Source: Balneolaceae bacterium | GTDB taxonomy: Bacteria; Bacteroidota; Rhodothermia; Balneolales; Balneolaceae | Length of the DNA stretch: 13,916 nucleotides | Assembly: GCA_007123785.1 (NCBI GenBank) | Contig: SLGL01000248.1 | Coordinates: 1 to 13,916 of the forward strand | Reading direction: 5' to 3' | Shown here: positions 1 through 6,956 of the stretch, piece by piece | Layout: every line of letters starts with the position of its first letter | How positions within the stretch are numbered: the first letter of the stretch is position 1 | Notes under the pieces: model-generated | Told to the model about the DNA's origin: nothing | The model's database searches: none | Seen by the model: the letters and a program-made list of their open reading frames with translations, nothing else | Position numbers and translations under genes: made by a program

Positions 1-117
1 GAGCTGCGTTGTCCCAAAAATGGTTTGCTCAACGTACTCAGGTACGTTTCCGCCACCATTTTCTCCCGACCGCCGTCGGGATTGCCCACAGCTAAATTTC
101 TTGGTGAGAAATGCGGG
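1..117 (-). repeat. Left copy of 117-bp inverted structured repeat
   Basis: This stretch is the exact reverse complement of 13799-13915. Identity ends at GCGGG (113-117), after which the flanks diverge. It contains three hairpin units. The first is a nested stem, with AAAATGGT (17-24) pairing with ACCATTTT (55-62) around an inner stem AACGTAC (31-37)/GTACGTT (42-48) with a TCAG loop. The second is CCCGAC (65-70)/GTCGGG (75-80) with a four-base loop. The third is ATTTCT (96-101)/AGAAAT (107-112) with a five-base loop. It reaches the window edge, so its full length is unknown. It could be the end of an insertion sequence or another dispersed repeat. The family is not recognised. Confidence 0.93.
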
Positions 118-355
118 TTAGTTTCACGGGTATTCATAATATCCTGAGACGATACACTCTTATAAGCTCAAAAAAGTTCTCATTTCATATACACAATCTT
201 TCGCTGGTCCACGACAAAAAAACCGATTTTCTCAGAACCTGAAATTTTAATCCGTTGTCATCTTTTCATTTTCTTGGAATTTCAGCGCTTAGAAACTACT
301 TTAATCCACTAATTTTATCTATTCTGTAAACATGTAAACTTATTTCGACCCGGTT
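118..355. other. Intergenic region upstream of the symporter
   Basis: These 238 AT-rich bases between the left repeat and the symporter contain no convincing gene, RNA or terminator. No TAnnTTTG-type element and no Shine-Dalgarno sequence was found ahead of the ATG at 356. The promoter of the symporter presumably lies here but cannot be pinpointed. Confidence 0.6.
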
Positions 356-1852
356 ATGTCCATCTATTTCTGGATTGTCATTTTTTACCTTTCTCTGCTG
401 ATGGGCCCCTCCGTCTGGAAGAGCCGCACCATAAAAAATCAGGAAGATTTTATGGTCGCGGGACGCAAAGTACCCACCTATAAACTTGTAGGTACCCTTC
501 TCTGTACCTGGCTTGGCTCAGGCACACTGCTCGCAGGGGCAGGCCTTGCCGCACGTGTGGGTATTTCTGAATTATGGCTGGCTGCAGGGGCATGGATTGG
601 CATTGTAATTGTCTTTTTTCTGGCTGCCCGTGTCCGGCGAATAGCTCAATACACCGTACCCGATATCCTGGAGCTTCGATACAATAAATGGGCCCGAATT
701 CTCGGCACCATTGTTATTGTCATTGCTTACACCACTATTGTAGGGTACCAGTTTCGAGGAGGTGGATTTGTATTGAACCTGGTAGCCGGTATTCCTGAAT
801 GGCAGGGTGTGCTGCTTACAGCCGGTTTTATCATTGCATTTACTGCATTTGCCGGAATGCTTTCCATTGTATCCGTTGACATTATCAACGGAGCGATCAT
901 CACGATTGCAGTACTTTTTGCAGTACCTCTTGTATTTATGAACCTCGGCGGAATGGAGTATGTGGCTTTGGAACTGGACCCTCAGCTTTTTGATCTGCTG
1001 GGCGGCCACAACTGGATCTGGGTGATGGGCGTGTTCTTCCCTACATTGCTGCTGCTGCTGGGAGAGTCGAACATGTATCAGAAATTTTATTCGGCCAAAA
1101 ACGAAAAAGCCGCCAAAACTGCTGTTATCTGGTGGGTCATCGGAACCATTATTATCGAAACGGCCATCGCATCGCTGGCTATACTGGCTTTCAGCCATTT
1201 CAACTCCCTTGACCCTTCAAGTATCATGCACCTGGCCGCAGAAGACAGTGAACGAATTATCCTTCACACTGCCCGTTTCGCCACCGAAGTGGGGGTACCG
1301 CTTGCCGGGGGACTCCTTCTCATCTGTGCTGCCGTGGCAATCATCACCTCTACGGGAAACAGTTTCCTGCTGACACCATCCACCAATCTCACACGTGACA
1401 TTTATCAGCGTTTTATCAACCCCGATGCATCTGAAAAAACGATTGTACTCTTTCAGCGGCTGATGGTTCTTCTGCTTGGAATCCTTGCCTGGCTGCTTCT
1501 CACTCAGTTCCGCACTATTCTGGATATGGCCTTTACGGCCTACACGATGGTAGGTGCCGGACTTACCCCTGCCCTGCTTGCGGCTTTTCTCTGGAAACGG
1601 GTGACCACCGCCGGAGGTGTTGCATCTATTGCAACGGGAATGGGAGTTACACTACTTATTACAATCATCAATTCAATCCGGCCAGAACCGCTTATTCTGT
1701 TTGAATATATAGTCCTTCCGGCAGCAGGCCTTTCCATAACAGCCCTGATCGTTGTCTCAATTTTAACACCTCCCGATCCGAAAAAAAAGTGGGAGAAATT
1801 CTATGAAAAAGACGTGGAGCTGAGTGATGCCATTGAAGAATATACTTCCTGA
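356..1852 (+). CDS. Sodium/solute symporter (SSS family)
   Basis: A 498-residue inner-membrane protein rich in hydrophobic helices, about 12-13 by eye, which matches the length and layout of the sodium:solute symporter family. Family-like landmarks are DFMVAGRKVP after helix 1 (residues 31-40), the glycine-rich helix GSGTLLAGAG (54-63), and the segment TSTGNSFLLTPSTNLTRDIY (331-350), which corresponds to the Na2-site helix and the conserved loop after it. It should couple solute uptake to sodium influx. The substrate (sugar, amino acid, carboxylate or other) cannot be read from the sequence. The C-terminus is a short charged cytoplasmic tail. The start is the first ATG in the frame and has no Shine-Dalgarno, which is common in this group. 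It converges on the TonB receptor with only 25 bases between the stop codons and no visible terminator, so the transcripts probably overlap. Confidence 0.9.
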   Translation: MSIYFWIVIFYLSLLMGPSVWKSRTIKNQEDFMVAGRKVPTYKLVGTLLCTWLGSGTLLAGAGLAARVGISELWLAAGAWIGIVIVFFLAARVRRIAQYTVPDILELRYNKWARILGTIVIVIAYTTIVGYQFRGGGFVLNLVAGIPEWQGVLLTAGFIIAFTAFAGMLSIVSVDIINGAIITIAVLFAVPLVFMNLGGMEYVALELDPQLFDLLGGHNWIWVMGVFFPTLLLLLGESNMYQKFYSAKNEKAAKTAVIWWVIGTIIIETAIASLAILAFSHFNSLDPSSIMHLAAEDSERIILHTARFATEVGVPLAGGLLLICAAVAIITSTGNSFLLTPSTNLTRDIYQRFINPDASEKTIVLFQRLMVLLLGILAWLLLTQFRTILDMAFTAYTMVGAGLTPALLAAFLWKRVTTAGGVASIATGMGVTLLITIINSIRPEPLILFEYIVLPAAGLSITALIVVSILTPPDPKKKWEKFYEKDVELSDAIEEYTS

Positions 1853-1877
1853 TTCCTGAATGGACAGACATACCCCC

Positions 1878-4238
1878 TCAGAAATCCAGAATTACCCCAA
1901 TTGTTGGTAAAATGGATGATTCACTGAGCTGATCCACCCTTGTCAGCCGGGGTTCATTCCCATTTTCCCGCAAATAGCTGGGTTCTGACGGTGTATTCTG
2001 ACCAAATACATTTTGAATTTCGAGGTAAATGTCGAGCGAAATATTCGTGAAATCCCATTTTCGGTCAATTCGGATATCGGTTGCATTAAACGGGCGCAGT
2101 CTTTCATTTCCGAGCGCGTTGTAATTAAAAACGAAAGCCGGGTAGGTTTCGAGGCTTCGCTCTTCGTTCACCGGTGCATAAGGGGTTCGGCCCAGCAACC
2201 TGGTTCTCAGGCTGAACTCCCAGGAGTTGCTGATCCGGTATCCGCCTGTAAATGTAAGCAGGTGGCGACTGTCCCATACAGAAGGCAGGTACGTCTCTCT
2301 GTCAAAACCGGTAAATTCACTCCAAAAAAGAGTGTAAGCCAGAATACCGTAATAATTCCCGTCGAATGTCTGCTGAGCCAGAAACTCAAACCCATACGTC
2401 TTGCCCCTCCCTGCTGATTCCACATCATCGTTGCCCAGTACTTCAAATCCACCTCCGAGATTTGCAAGGCTAACCCTCTCTCTCACGGTAACCGGATAAT
2501 TCTCATAAAGCTTTAAAAAGGCCTCAACTGCAAACTTTGTGCTTGCTCTCGGAAAGAAGTTCACTCCAGCGGTGATATGATCGGACCGAATATAGGATGT
2601 TTCCCGATTTACAAATCGATCATTCTCCTGATATCCGAGCAAGTTCATCGGTGGTTTTTTGAAATACCGGCCTACTGCAATAACCGACTGCCACCGTCCG
2701 GTTTCGCCAAAATTGTAGGAGAGTGCGGCTCTTGGTGAAAAGGTTCTCCAGATTTCATTCCCTGTATTGGTAAATGTATTCCCATCGAAGCGGAAACCGG
2801 TGGTAAGATCAAAATTTTCTGCAATTCCATCCCACGCCCATTGAGCAAAACCACCATACGACAGGAACGTCAAATCGCTGTCGAACGCCACACCTGTATT
2901 ATCATCAAAAAAATCGTTTCTGAAAACATTGACTCTGCCTTGCATTCCTGCTGTAAATGTGAGGCTCTCACGAAAAAGCCGTAGTTCACTCCTTGCTGTT
3001 TTTCGCCACTCTCTTGCTCGATTTCTTGAAAAGAGATCTTCCTGAGCTTCATTGTCGCGATATCGCATAAAATCATTATAAAACCAGCTTCTCGCGAAGC
3101 TTGTCCGCACGACACCATTTCCATCACGAAGGCGGTGGCGCCACAAAATACCGGTTGTATTCGACTGCTGGCGTATCACAGGAACCTGTTCAAGAATAGC
3201 CTGTTGATTGGGAGTCGCTTCATCGGGAACATTGATACTAAAATCATCAATTGACCCAACTCCGGTAAATGATATCCGATTTCTGGAATTGAAATCGTGA
3301 TCGATTTTATACTGATAGTCCCAATAATCGGGCAGAAACGGAAGATCAATCAGATCAAAAAGAAGCTGAAGATAAGACCGACGTACAGATGCAATGAATG
3401 TGGTATTCGCAAACCGTTCATCTCCTTTAAAAAGTGGCCCCTCCGTAGTCAGTGCTGCTTCACTGGCCCCAACCCGAAAGTTTGTCCGGAACTCCCTGTC
3501 GTTACCTCTGCGCTGATTAAACTGCAGGACTCCCGAAAGTGCATTTGCAGCACCGGCATTGAAGGAACTTGTACTCAGCTCAACGCCATCAAAAAAGGCC
3601 ACATTCAGTAAACCTGCAGGACCTCCTGCACTTCCCTGTGTTGAAAAATGGTTGATGGTTGGAATCTCTATTCCATCCAGAAAATAAACATTTTCGTTGG
3701 GGGCTCCGCCGCGAATTATTACATCGTTTCGAAAACCTGTTACCGATCCGGACACTCCCGGAAGTGATTGTACCACTTTTGCGATATCACTGTTGCCCGC
3801 CGGGTAGGTTGAAATTTCTTCGGGAGACAAGCTTTTATATGAAACCGGTGTTTCTGGAGGGCTGCGAAGCGGATCAGAAATGGTTACAACTACTTCTTCC
3901 AGTTGTTCTGCTGTCGGTTCAAGCTCGAAATGAATATCTCTGGTTCCTGCCGAGCGAACACTTATATTTGATCTCTGCCGGGACTCATATCCAATATAGG
4001 ATACCAAAATCGAGTATGTTCCCGGAGGAATATTTTTTATCTCATAATACCCGTCGGGATCCGTACTGGCTCCAAGAGTTGTTCCTTCAAGCCCCACATT
4101 CGCACCAATCAGCGGATCACCCGTTCGCGCATCCCTCACATATCCGTTGAGTGTACCTGTGGATTGAGCGTAGAGATCTAAACCCACCAAAAATAGTATA
4201 CTGAAAAAGAAACATCTGGTGAATAGTCTATTTGTCAT
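1878..4238 (-). CDS. TonB-dependent receptor with carboxypeptidase-regulatory-like domain
   Basis: A 786-residue outer-membrane receptor. Residues 1-24 form a signal peptide ending LDLYA before Q25. Residues 27-110 are a carboxypeptidase-regulatory-like beta-sandwich (GYVRDARTGDPLIGANV, then DPDGYYEIKNIPPGTYSI). A TonB-box-like EEVVVT follows at 114-119. The plug is about 130-240 and includes NDVIIRGGAPNENVYFLDGI. The rest is a 22-strand-type barrel ending in phenylalanine (VILDF), the usual beta-barrel assembly signal. Proteins of this class use TonB energy to import bound ligands such as oligosaccharides, siderophores or peptides. No SusD-like partner is present, so this is not a standard Sus pair and the ligand is unknown. 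It lies 122 bases downstream of the ATP-grasp gene on the same strand, with a candidate promoter of its own in that gap. Confidence 0.93.
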   Translation of the reverse strand: MTNRLFTRCFFFSILFLVGLDLYAQSTGTLNGYVRDARTGDPLIGANVGLEGTTLGASTDPDGYYEIKNIPPGTYSILVSYIGYESRQRSNISVRSAGTRDIHFELEPTAEQLEEVVVTISDPLRSPPETPVSYKSLSPEEISTYPAGNSDIAKVVQSLPGVSGSVTGFRNDVIIRGGAPNENVYFLDGIEIPTINHFSTQGSAGGPAGLLNVAFFDGVELSTSSFNAGAANALSGVLQFNQRRGNDREFRTNFRVGASEAALTTEGPLFKGDERFANTTFIASVRRSYLQLLFDLIDLPFLPDYWDYQYKIDHDFNSRNRISFTGVGSIDDFSINVPDEATPNQQAILEQVPVIRQQSNTTGILWRHRLRDGNGVVRTSFARSWFYNDFMRYRDNEAQEDLFSRNRAREWRKTARSELRLFRESLTFTAGMQGRVNVFRNDFFDDNTGVAFDSDLTFLSYGGFAQWAWDGIAENFDLTTGFRFDGNTFTNTGNEIWRTFSPRAALSYNFGETGRWQSVIAVGRYFKKPPMNLLGYQENDRFVNRETSYIRSDHITAGVNFFPRASTKFAVEAFLKLYENYPVTVRERVSLANLGGGFEVLGNDDVESAGRGKTYGFEFLAQQTFDGNYYGILAYTLFWSEFTGFDRETYLPSVWDSRHLLTFTGGYRISNSWEFSLRTRLLGRTPYAPVNEERSLETYPAFVFNYNALGNERLRPFNATDIRIDRKWDFTNISLDIYLEIQNVFGQNTPSEPSYLRENGNEPRLTRVDQLSESSILPTIGVILDF

Positions 4239-4280
4239 TTCAGGGCTTTAAATATTTTCCTTCAGCAAATTGCAGTACTT

Positions 4281-4288
4281 CAAACATA
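4281..4288 (-). promoter_or_regulatory. Candidate -7 promoter element for the TonB receptor
   Basis: The minus strand reads TATGTTTG, an exact match to the TAnnTTTG -7 consensus of Bacteroidota sigma factors. It lies 42 bases upstream of the receptor ATG, a sensible leader length. No clear TTTG -33 element is found at the usual 19-21 base spacing; the nearest TTTG copies are too close or too far. It would let the receptor be transcribed independently of the upstream channel/ATP-grasp unit. Confidence 0.35.
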
Positions 4289-4360
4289 AAACTACAAACT
4301 GATATTTTCCGTTTCAGGCAAAAGGAAGTTAACCTGCAAATATTTCAGCCAAGCCGTGCT

Positions 4361-5530
4361 TTATTTTAACAAAGATAAGCTACTTCTTTGCCGTGAGAGC
4401 GCATCACTGTCACGTGCAAAATGTAGGACCTCTTCCGTAAAATCCCCAAACATCGGGCGGTGACTGATAAGCTGAAACACTTCCACAGTCGGGTTTGAAT
4501 TTACCTCTATGATCAAGGGTTTACCATCTTTGGTAAAAGCTACATCCCAGCCAGCAAAATCCAGGTGTATAATCTGTTCATGTAATTTTTTACAAAGCAG
4601 CAGAGCCTCTTCGAAAGCCGGAATGTTTTTTATTTTCTGAAATACAAAACCGGTCGTGCCATGCCTTTCAACAGGAGATAATTTTCTGTCGTATGTAACA
4701 GCTCCAAGAGTGCCATCCTCATTTACACCTCTCAGGTAGCCATTATATGTGTTATCTGCAATATCTCTATTCCCTCCAATCTTTAACACAGAAGATAAAG
4801 TATGTATTTTATTTTGTAATCGAATGGTATGCATCCGGACTGTATTGAGTGAACTTGAGTGTACTTCTTCAAGTGAAGAAAGTTGTTTGACCCTGTATTG
4901 AACAATTGAGTCTTCTCCTGTAATATCCATCAATTCATCAGCCGTAATCTCTTTTTCATCCAAATAAACATTTTTTTCCTGTACCACCAATTTCCGAACC
5001 CCAATACCTTTGAAACCTTTACTTGGCTTTAATATTTTATCTTCTTCATCTGATAAAAGCCTCAAGAACGCTTTTTTATGATCGATCGCACTGTTTTCAT
5101 CATCATAAAATCTGCCCCGAACAACCTTAAACACCGTTTTTGGTAAATATTTTTTATCTATGATAAAATCTGTGAAATTTTTATCCCGAAAAACTGGATT
5201 TAAATATGACGGATCATTTAAAGTACTATGAATATGATCAAGCCATACCCGTTTAGGCAAAAACCGTACATCTTCTTTCCCGGTGAAATTGGCATAAATA
5301 AAATGCCATGCCGGATTAATTCGGATCCCCAAATGCTTTTCCCAGAGAGCCATAACCTCATTTTGAAATTCAGAACTTCTTTTCTTTATAACAGATTGGT
5401 CCAGAAAGTATCTTTCGGCTTTCTTAAACTGGTAATTTATCCTTAAAGGAATAGTCTTTTCCTGAACAATATCCGGTGATTTCCGCAAAACCCTGACAGC
5501 ATTACTGATTACTTTGTTTTTTAAATTCAA
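4361..5530 (-). CDS. Sugar-transfer-associated ATP-grasp protein
   Basis: A 389-residue soluble protein resembling the sugar-transfer-associated ATP-grasp family, often found near exopolysaccharide or cell-surface glycan genes. ATP-grasp landmarks visible are ILKPSKGFKGIGVRKL (166-181, with K168 as the likely ATP-contacting lysine), SLNTVRMHTI (227-236), and WDVAFTKDGKPLIIEVNSNP (328-347), where D329, E342 and N344 are placed to bind magnesium. ATP-grasp enzymes usually join a carboxylate to an amine or thiol through an acyl-phosphate; the acceptor here is unknown. The only start near the frame's beginning is TTG at 5530; the first in-frame ATG is codon 60, which would remove conserved N-terminal sequence. 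The gene lies 24 bases after the stop of the channel gene, in the same frame, so the two are probably co-transcribed. Base composition is visibly more AT-rich than in its neighbours, possibly a sign of separate ancestry. Confidence 0.8.
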   Translation of the reverse strand: MNLKNKVISNAVRVLRKSPDIVQEKTIPLRINYQFKKAERYFLDQSVIKKRSSEFQNEVMALWEKHLGIRINPAWHFIYANFTGKEDVRFLPKRVWLDHIHSTLNDPSYLNPVFRDKNFTDFIIDKKYLPKTVFKVVRGRFYDDENSAIDHKKAFLRLLSDEEDKILKPSKGFKGIGVRKLVVQEKNVYLDEKEITADELMDITGEDSIVQYRVKQLSSLEEVHSSSLNTVRMHTIRLQNKIHTLSSVLKIGGNRDIADNTYNGYLRGVNEDGTLGAVTYDRKLSPVERHGTTGFVFQKIKNIPAFEEALLLCKKLHEQIIHLDFAGWDVAFTKDGKPLIIEVNSNPTVEVFQLISHRPMFGDFTEEVLHFARDSDALSRQRSSLSLLK

Positions 5531-5554
5531 AGATTTGTTTTTTTTAGTGATGTT

Positions 5555-6652
5555 TTATTCACCTAAATAATCAATCAGCATCTCTGCCCATTCATCACTA
5601 TTGATAATTTCGAGTATTACCTGGTTGATTTGGTTCCGGTACTCACTGTCCAGTGGTAGTGCTATACCGTAATATTGATCGTTGAACGTGTTCGGGAGAA
5701 TTCTCACACGATTTCTGAACTCTTCCTGAATAATGTAGGCGATGATCGGTGCATCGTGCACGAATGCATCGATCTCGTCATCCTGAACGGCCTGCAAGCC
5801 TTCCTCCAGCGTCGAATAAGCCTGCGCTCTAATATTTTCAGACTCCATATAGGATTGTGGTGCTGATTGATCCAGCACGCCTACGCGTACATCGGGGAGA
5901 TCCTGCGGGCCGTTCACCCTGGTTTCGAGCTGGGTGACCGTCAGGCTTGAAGCAATGGAAGCTGTAAAAAACGAAATCACAATAATTGCGGTAAACATCC
6001 AGATAAAACCTACAATCCGTCCGCCAATCGTGCGGGGTGATTTATCACCGTAACCAACGGTGGTCATCGTAACCGCTGCCCACCAGAATCCGCTTCCAAT
6101 ACCTTCGGCCGCAGACCCTCCAAATTCTTCGGTATTTTCCTTTCGTTCAAAAATCCAGACAAGCAAACCCCAAAAAAGCAGCAATCCAAACAAAAGCAGC
6201 ACCACCCACCAGAAATCGGGAGAAAAGAGTGCCCGCAACGCTCCCATCAATCCTGAAGGCCGGTATTGAACCGCAATTCCCAGGCCAGTTACATAGAACG
6301 GATGGGTAAAATCCACCATTTCCTCTCTCTCCGATGTAATCGTCAGCGCCGAAGCAGCGGCAAAATAGGAACCATCCGCCACACCATCCAGCATTCCCTG
6401 GATATCGGCCTCTTCAAAGCGATATTCCAGTCCGAGCTGACCGGCAATCTGCTCCCACAGTGTTACGGTGATGCCGCTGTACACGCCATCCCCTTCATCC
6501 ATCACAAACGGCGGCACCACACGTGTGCCAATCACAAGCTCCGAATTGTCCTGTCCGGCCTGTTTATAAACCATTTCAGCGACAACCTGAGGAGTCTGAA
6601 AAGTAAATAAGATTGCTAATGAAAAAGCAGCGGCAGAAAGAAATTTCAACAT
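5555..6652 (-). CDS. GluR0-like ligand-gated potassium channel
   Basis: A 365-residue protein with the architecture of bacterial ionotropic glutamate receptors (GluR0 type). In order it has a signal peptide (1-25); the first half of an amino-acid-binding periplasmic domain (about 38-130); a first membrane helix (147-167); a pore loop (189-206) carrying the potassium filter T198-V-G-Y-G-D203; a second membrane helix (212-235); and the second half of the binding domain (about 250-362). SALTITSEREEMVDFTHPFY (101-120) matches the iGluR S1 motif, so R109 should bind the ligand carboxylate. D300 in AFVHDAP sits where the acidic S2 residue binds the ligand amine. SFFTASIASSLTVTQ (227-241) resembles the iGluR M3 motif SYTANLAAFLT. 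These features predict an inner-membrane potassium channel gated by a periplasmic amino acid; which amino acid is not determinable. It leads a minus-strand unit with the ATP-grasp gene. Confidence 0.92.
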   Translation of the reverse strand: MLKFLSAAAFSLAILFTFQTPQVVAEMVYKQAGQDNSELVIGTRVVPPFVMDEGDGVYSGITVTLWEQIAGQLGLEYRFEEADIQGMLDGVADGSYFAAASALTITSEREEMVDFTHPFYVTGLGIAVQYRPSGLMGALRALFSPDFWWVVLLLFGLLLFWGLLVWIFERKENTEEFGGSAAEGIGSGFWWAAVTMTTVGYGDKSPRTIGGRIVGFIWMFTAIIVISFFTASIASSLTVTQLETRVNGPQDLPDVRVGVLDQSAPQSYMESENIRAQAYSTLEEGLQAVQDDEIDAFVHDAPIIAYIIQEEFRNRVRILPNTFNDQYYGIALPLDSEYRNQINQVILEIINSDEWAEMLIDYLGE

Positions 6653-6956
6653 AAGATTCCAAGAATTATTTTATGTCTCTGTTCGGCAAATAATGTATGT
6701 GATTTGACCGCACTGAGGCAAATGATTTATCACGGCCCTCTTTGACATAAGAAAAAAAACAAGCCATGTAAACCTTTTAGAATCAAACAGTCCTGATATT
6801 AAATTTTGCTCATCATTCATTTATAAGCTTTTTAATGATCTATTTGCTTTGTTTCATATCACATCTTTGAATAGTTTTCAGCCGTAATCGTGATGAAAAG
6901 ACGGATAAAACTGCAGCGGTTCTTACGCCACAGCGACTCCTCTCTTCTCTTCCCTT
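6653..6956. other. Divergent intergenic region between channel and DUF5916 genes
   Basis: These 304 AT-rich bases separate two genes read outward in opposite directions, so both promoters should lie here. No exact TAnnTTTG element was found in either orientation; the closest on the plus strand is AAATTTTG (6801-6808), with one mismatch. A short overlapping frame starting at 6890 reads into the DUF5916 gene out of frame and is considered spurious. No RNA gene or terminator was seen. Confidence 0.5.

Noticed and set aside
572..1198. A 208-codon minus-strand frame opposite the symporter
   Set aside because: It is antisense to membrane-helix codons. The lysine-, asparagine- and glutamine-rich translation is what reverse-complemented hydrophobic codons give.
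1853..1877. A shared terminator between the symporter and the TonB receptor
   Set aside because: Only 25 bases separate the stops and no inverted repeat with a T tract is present.
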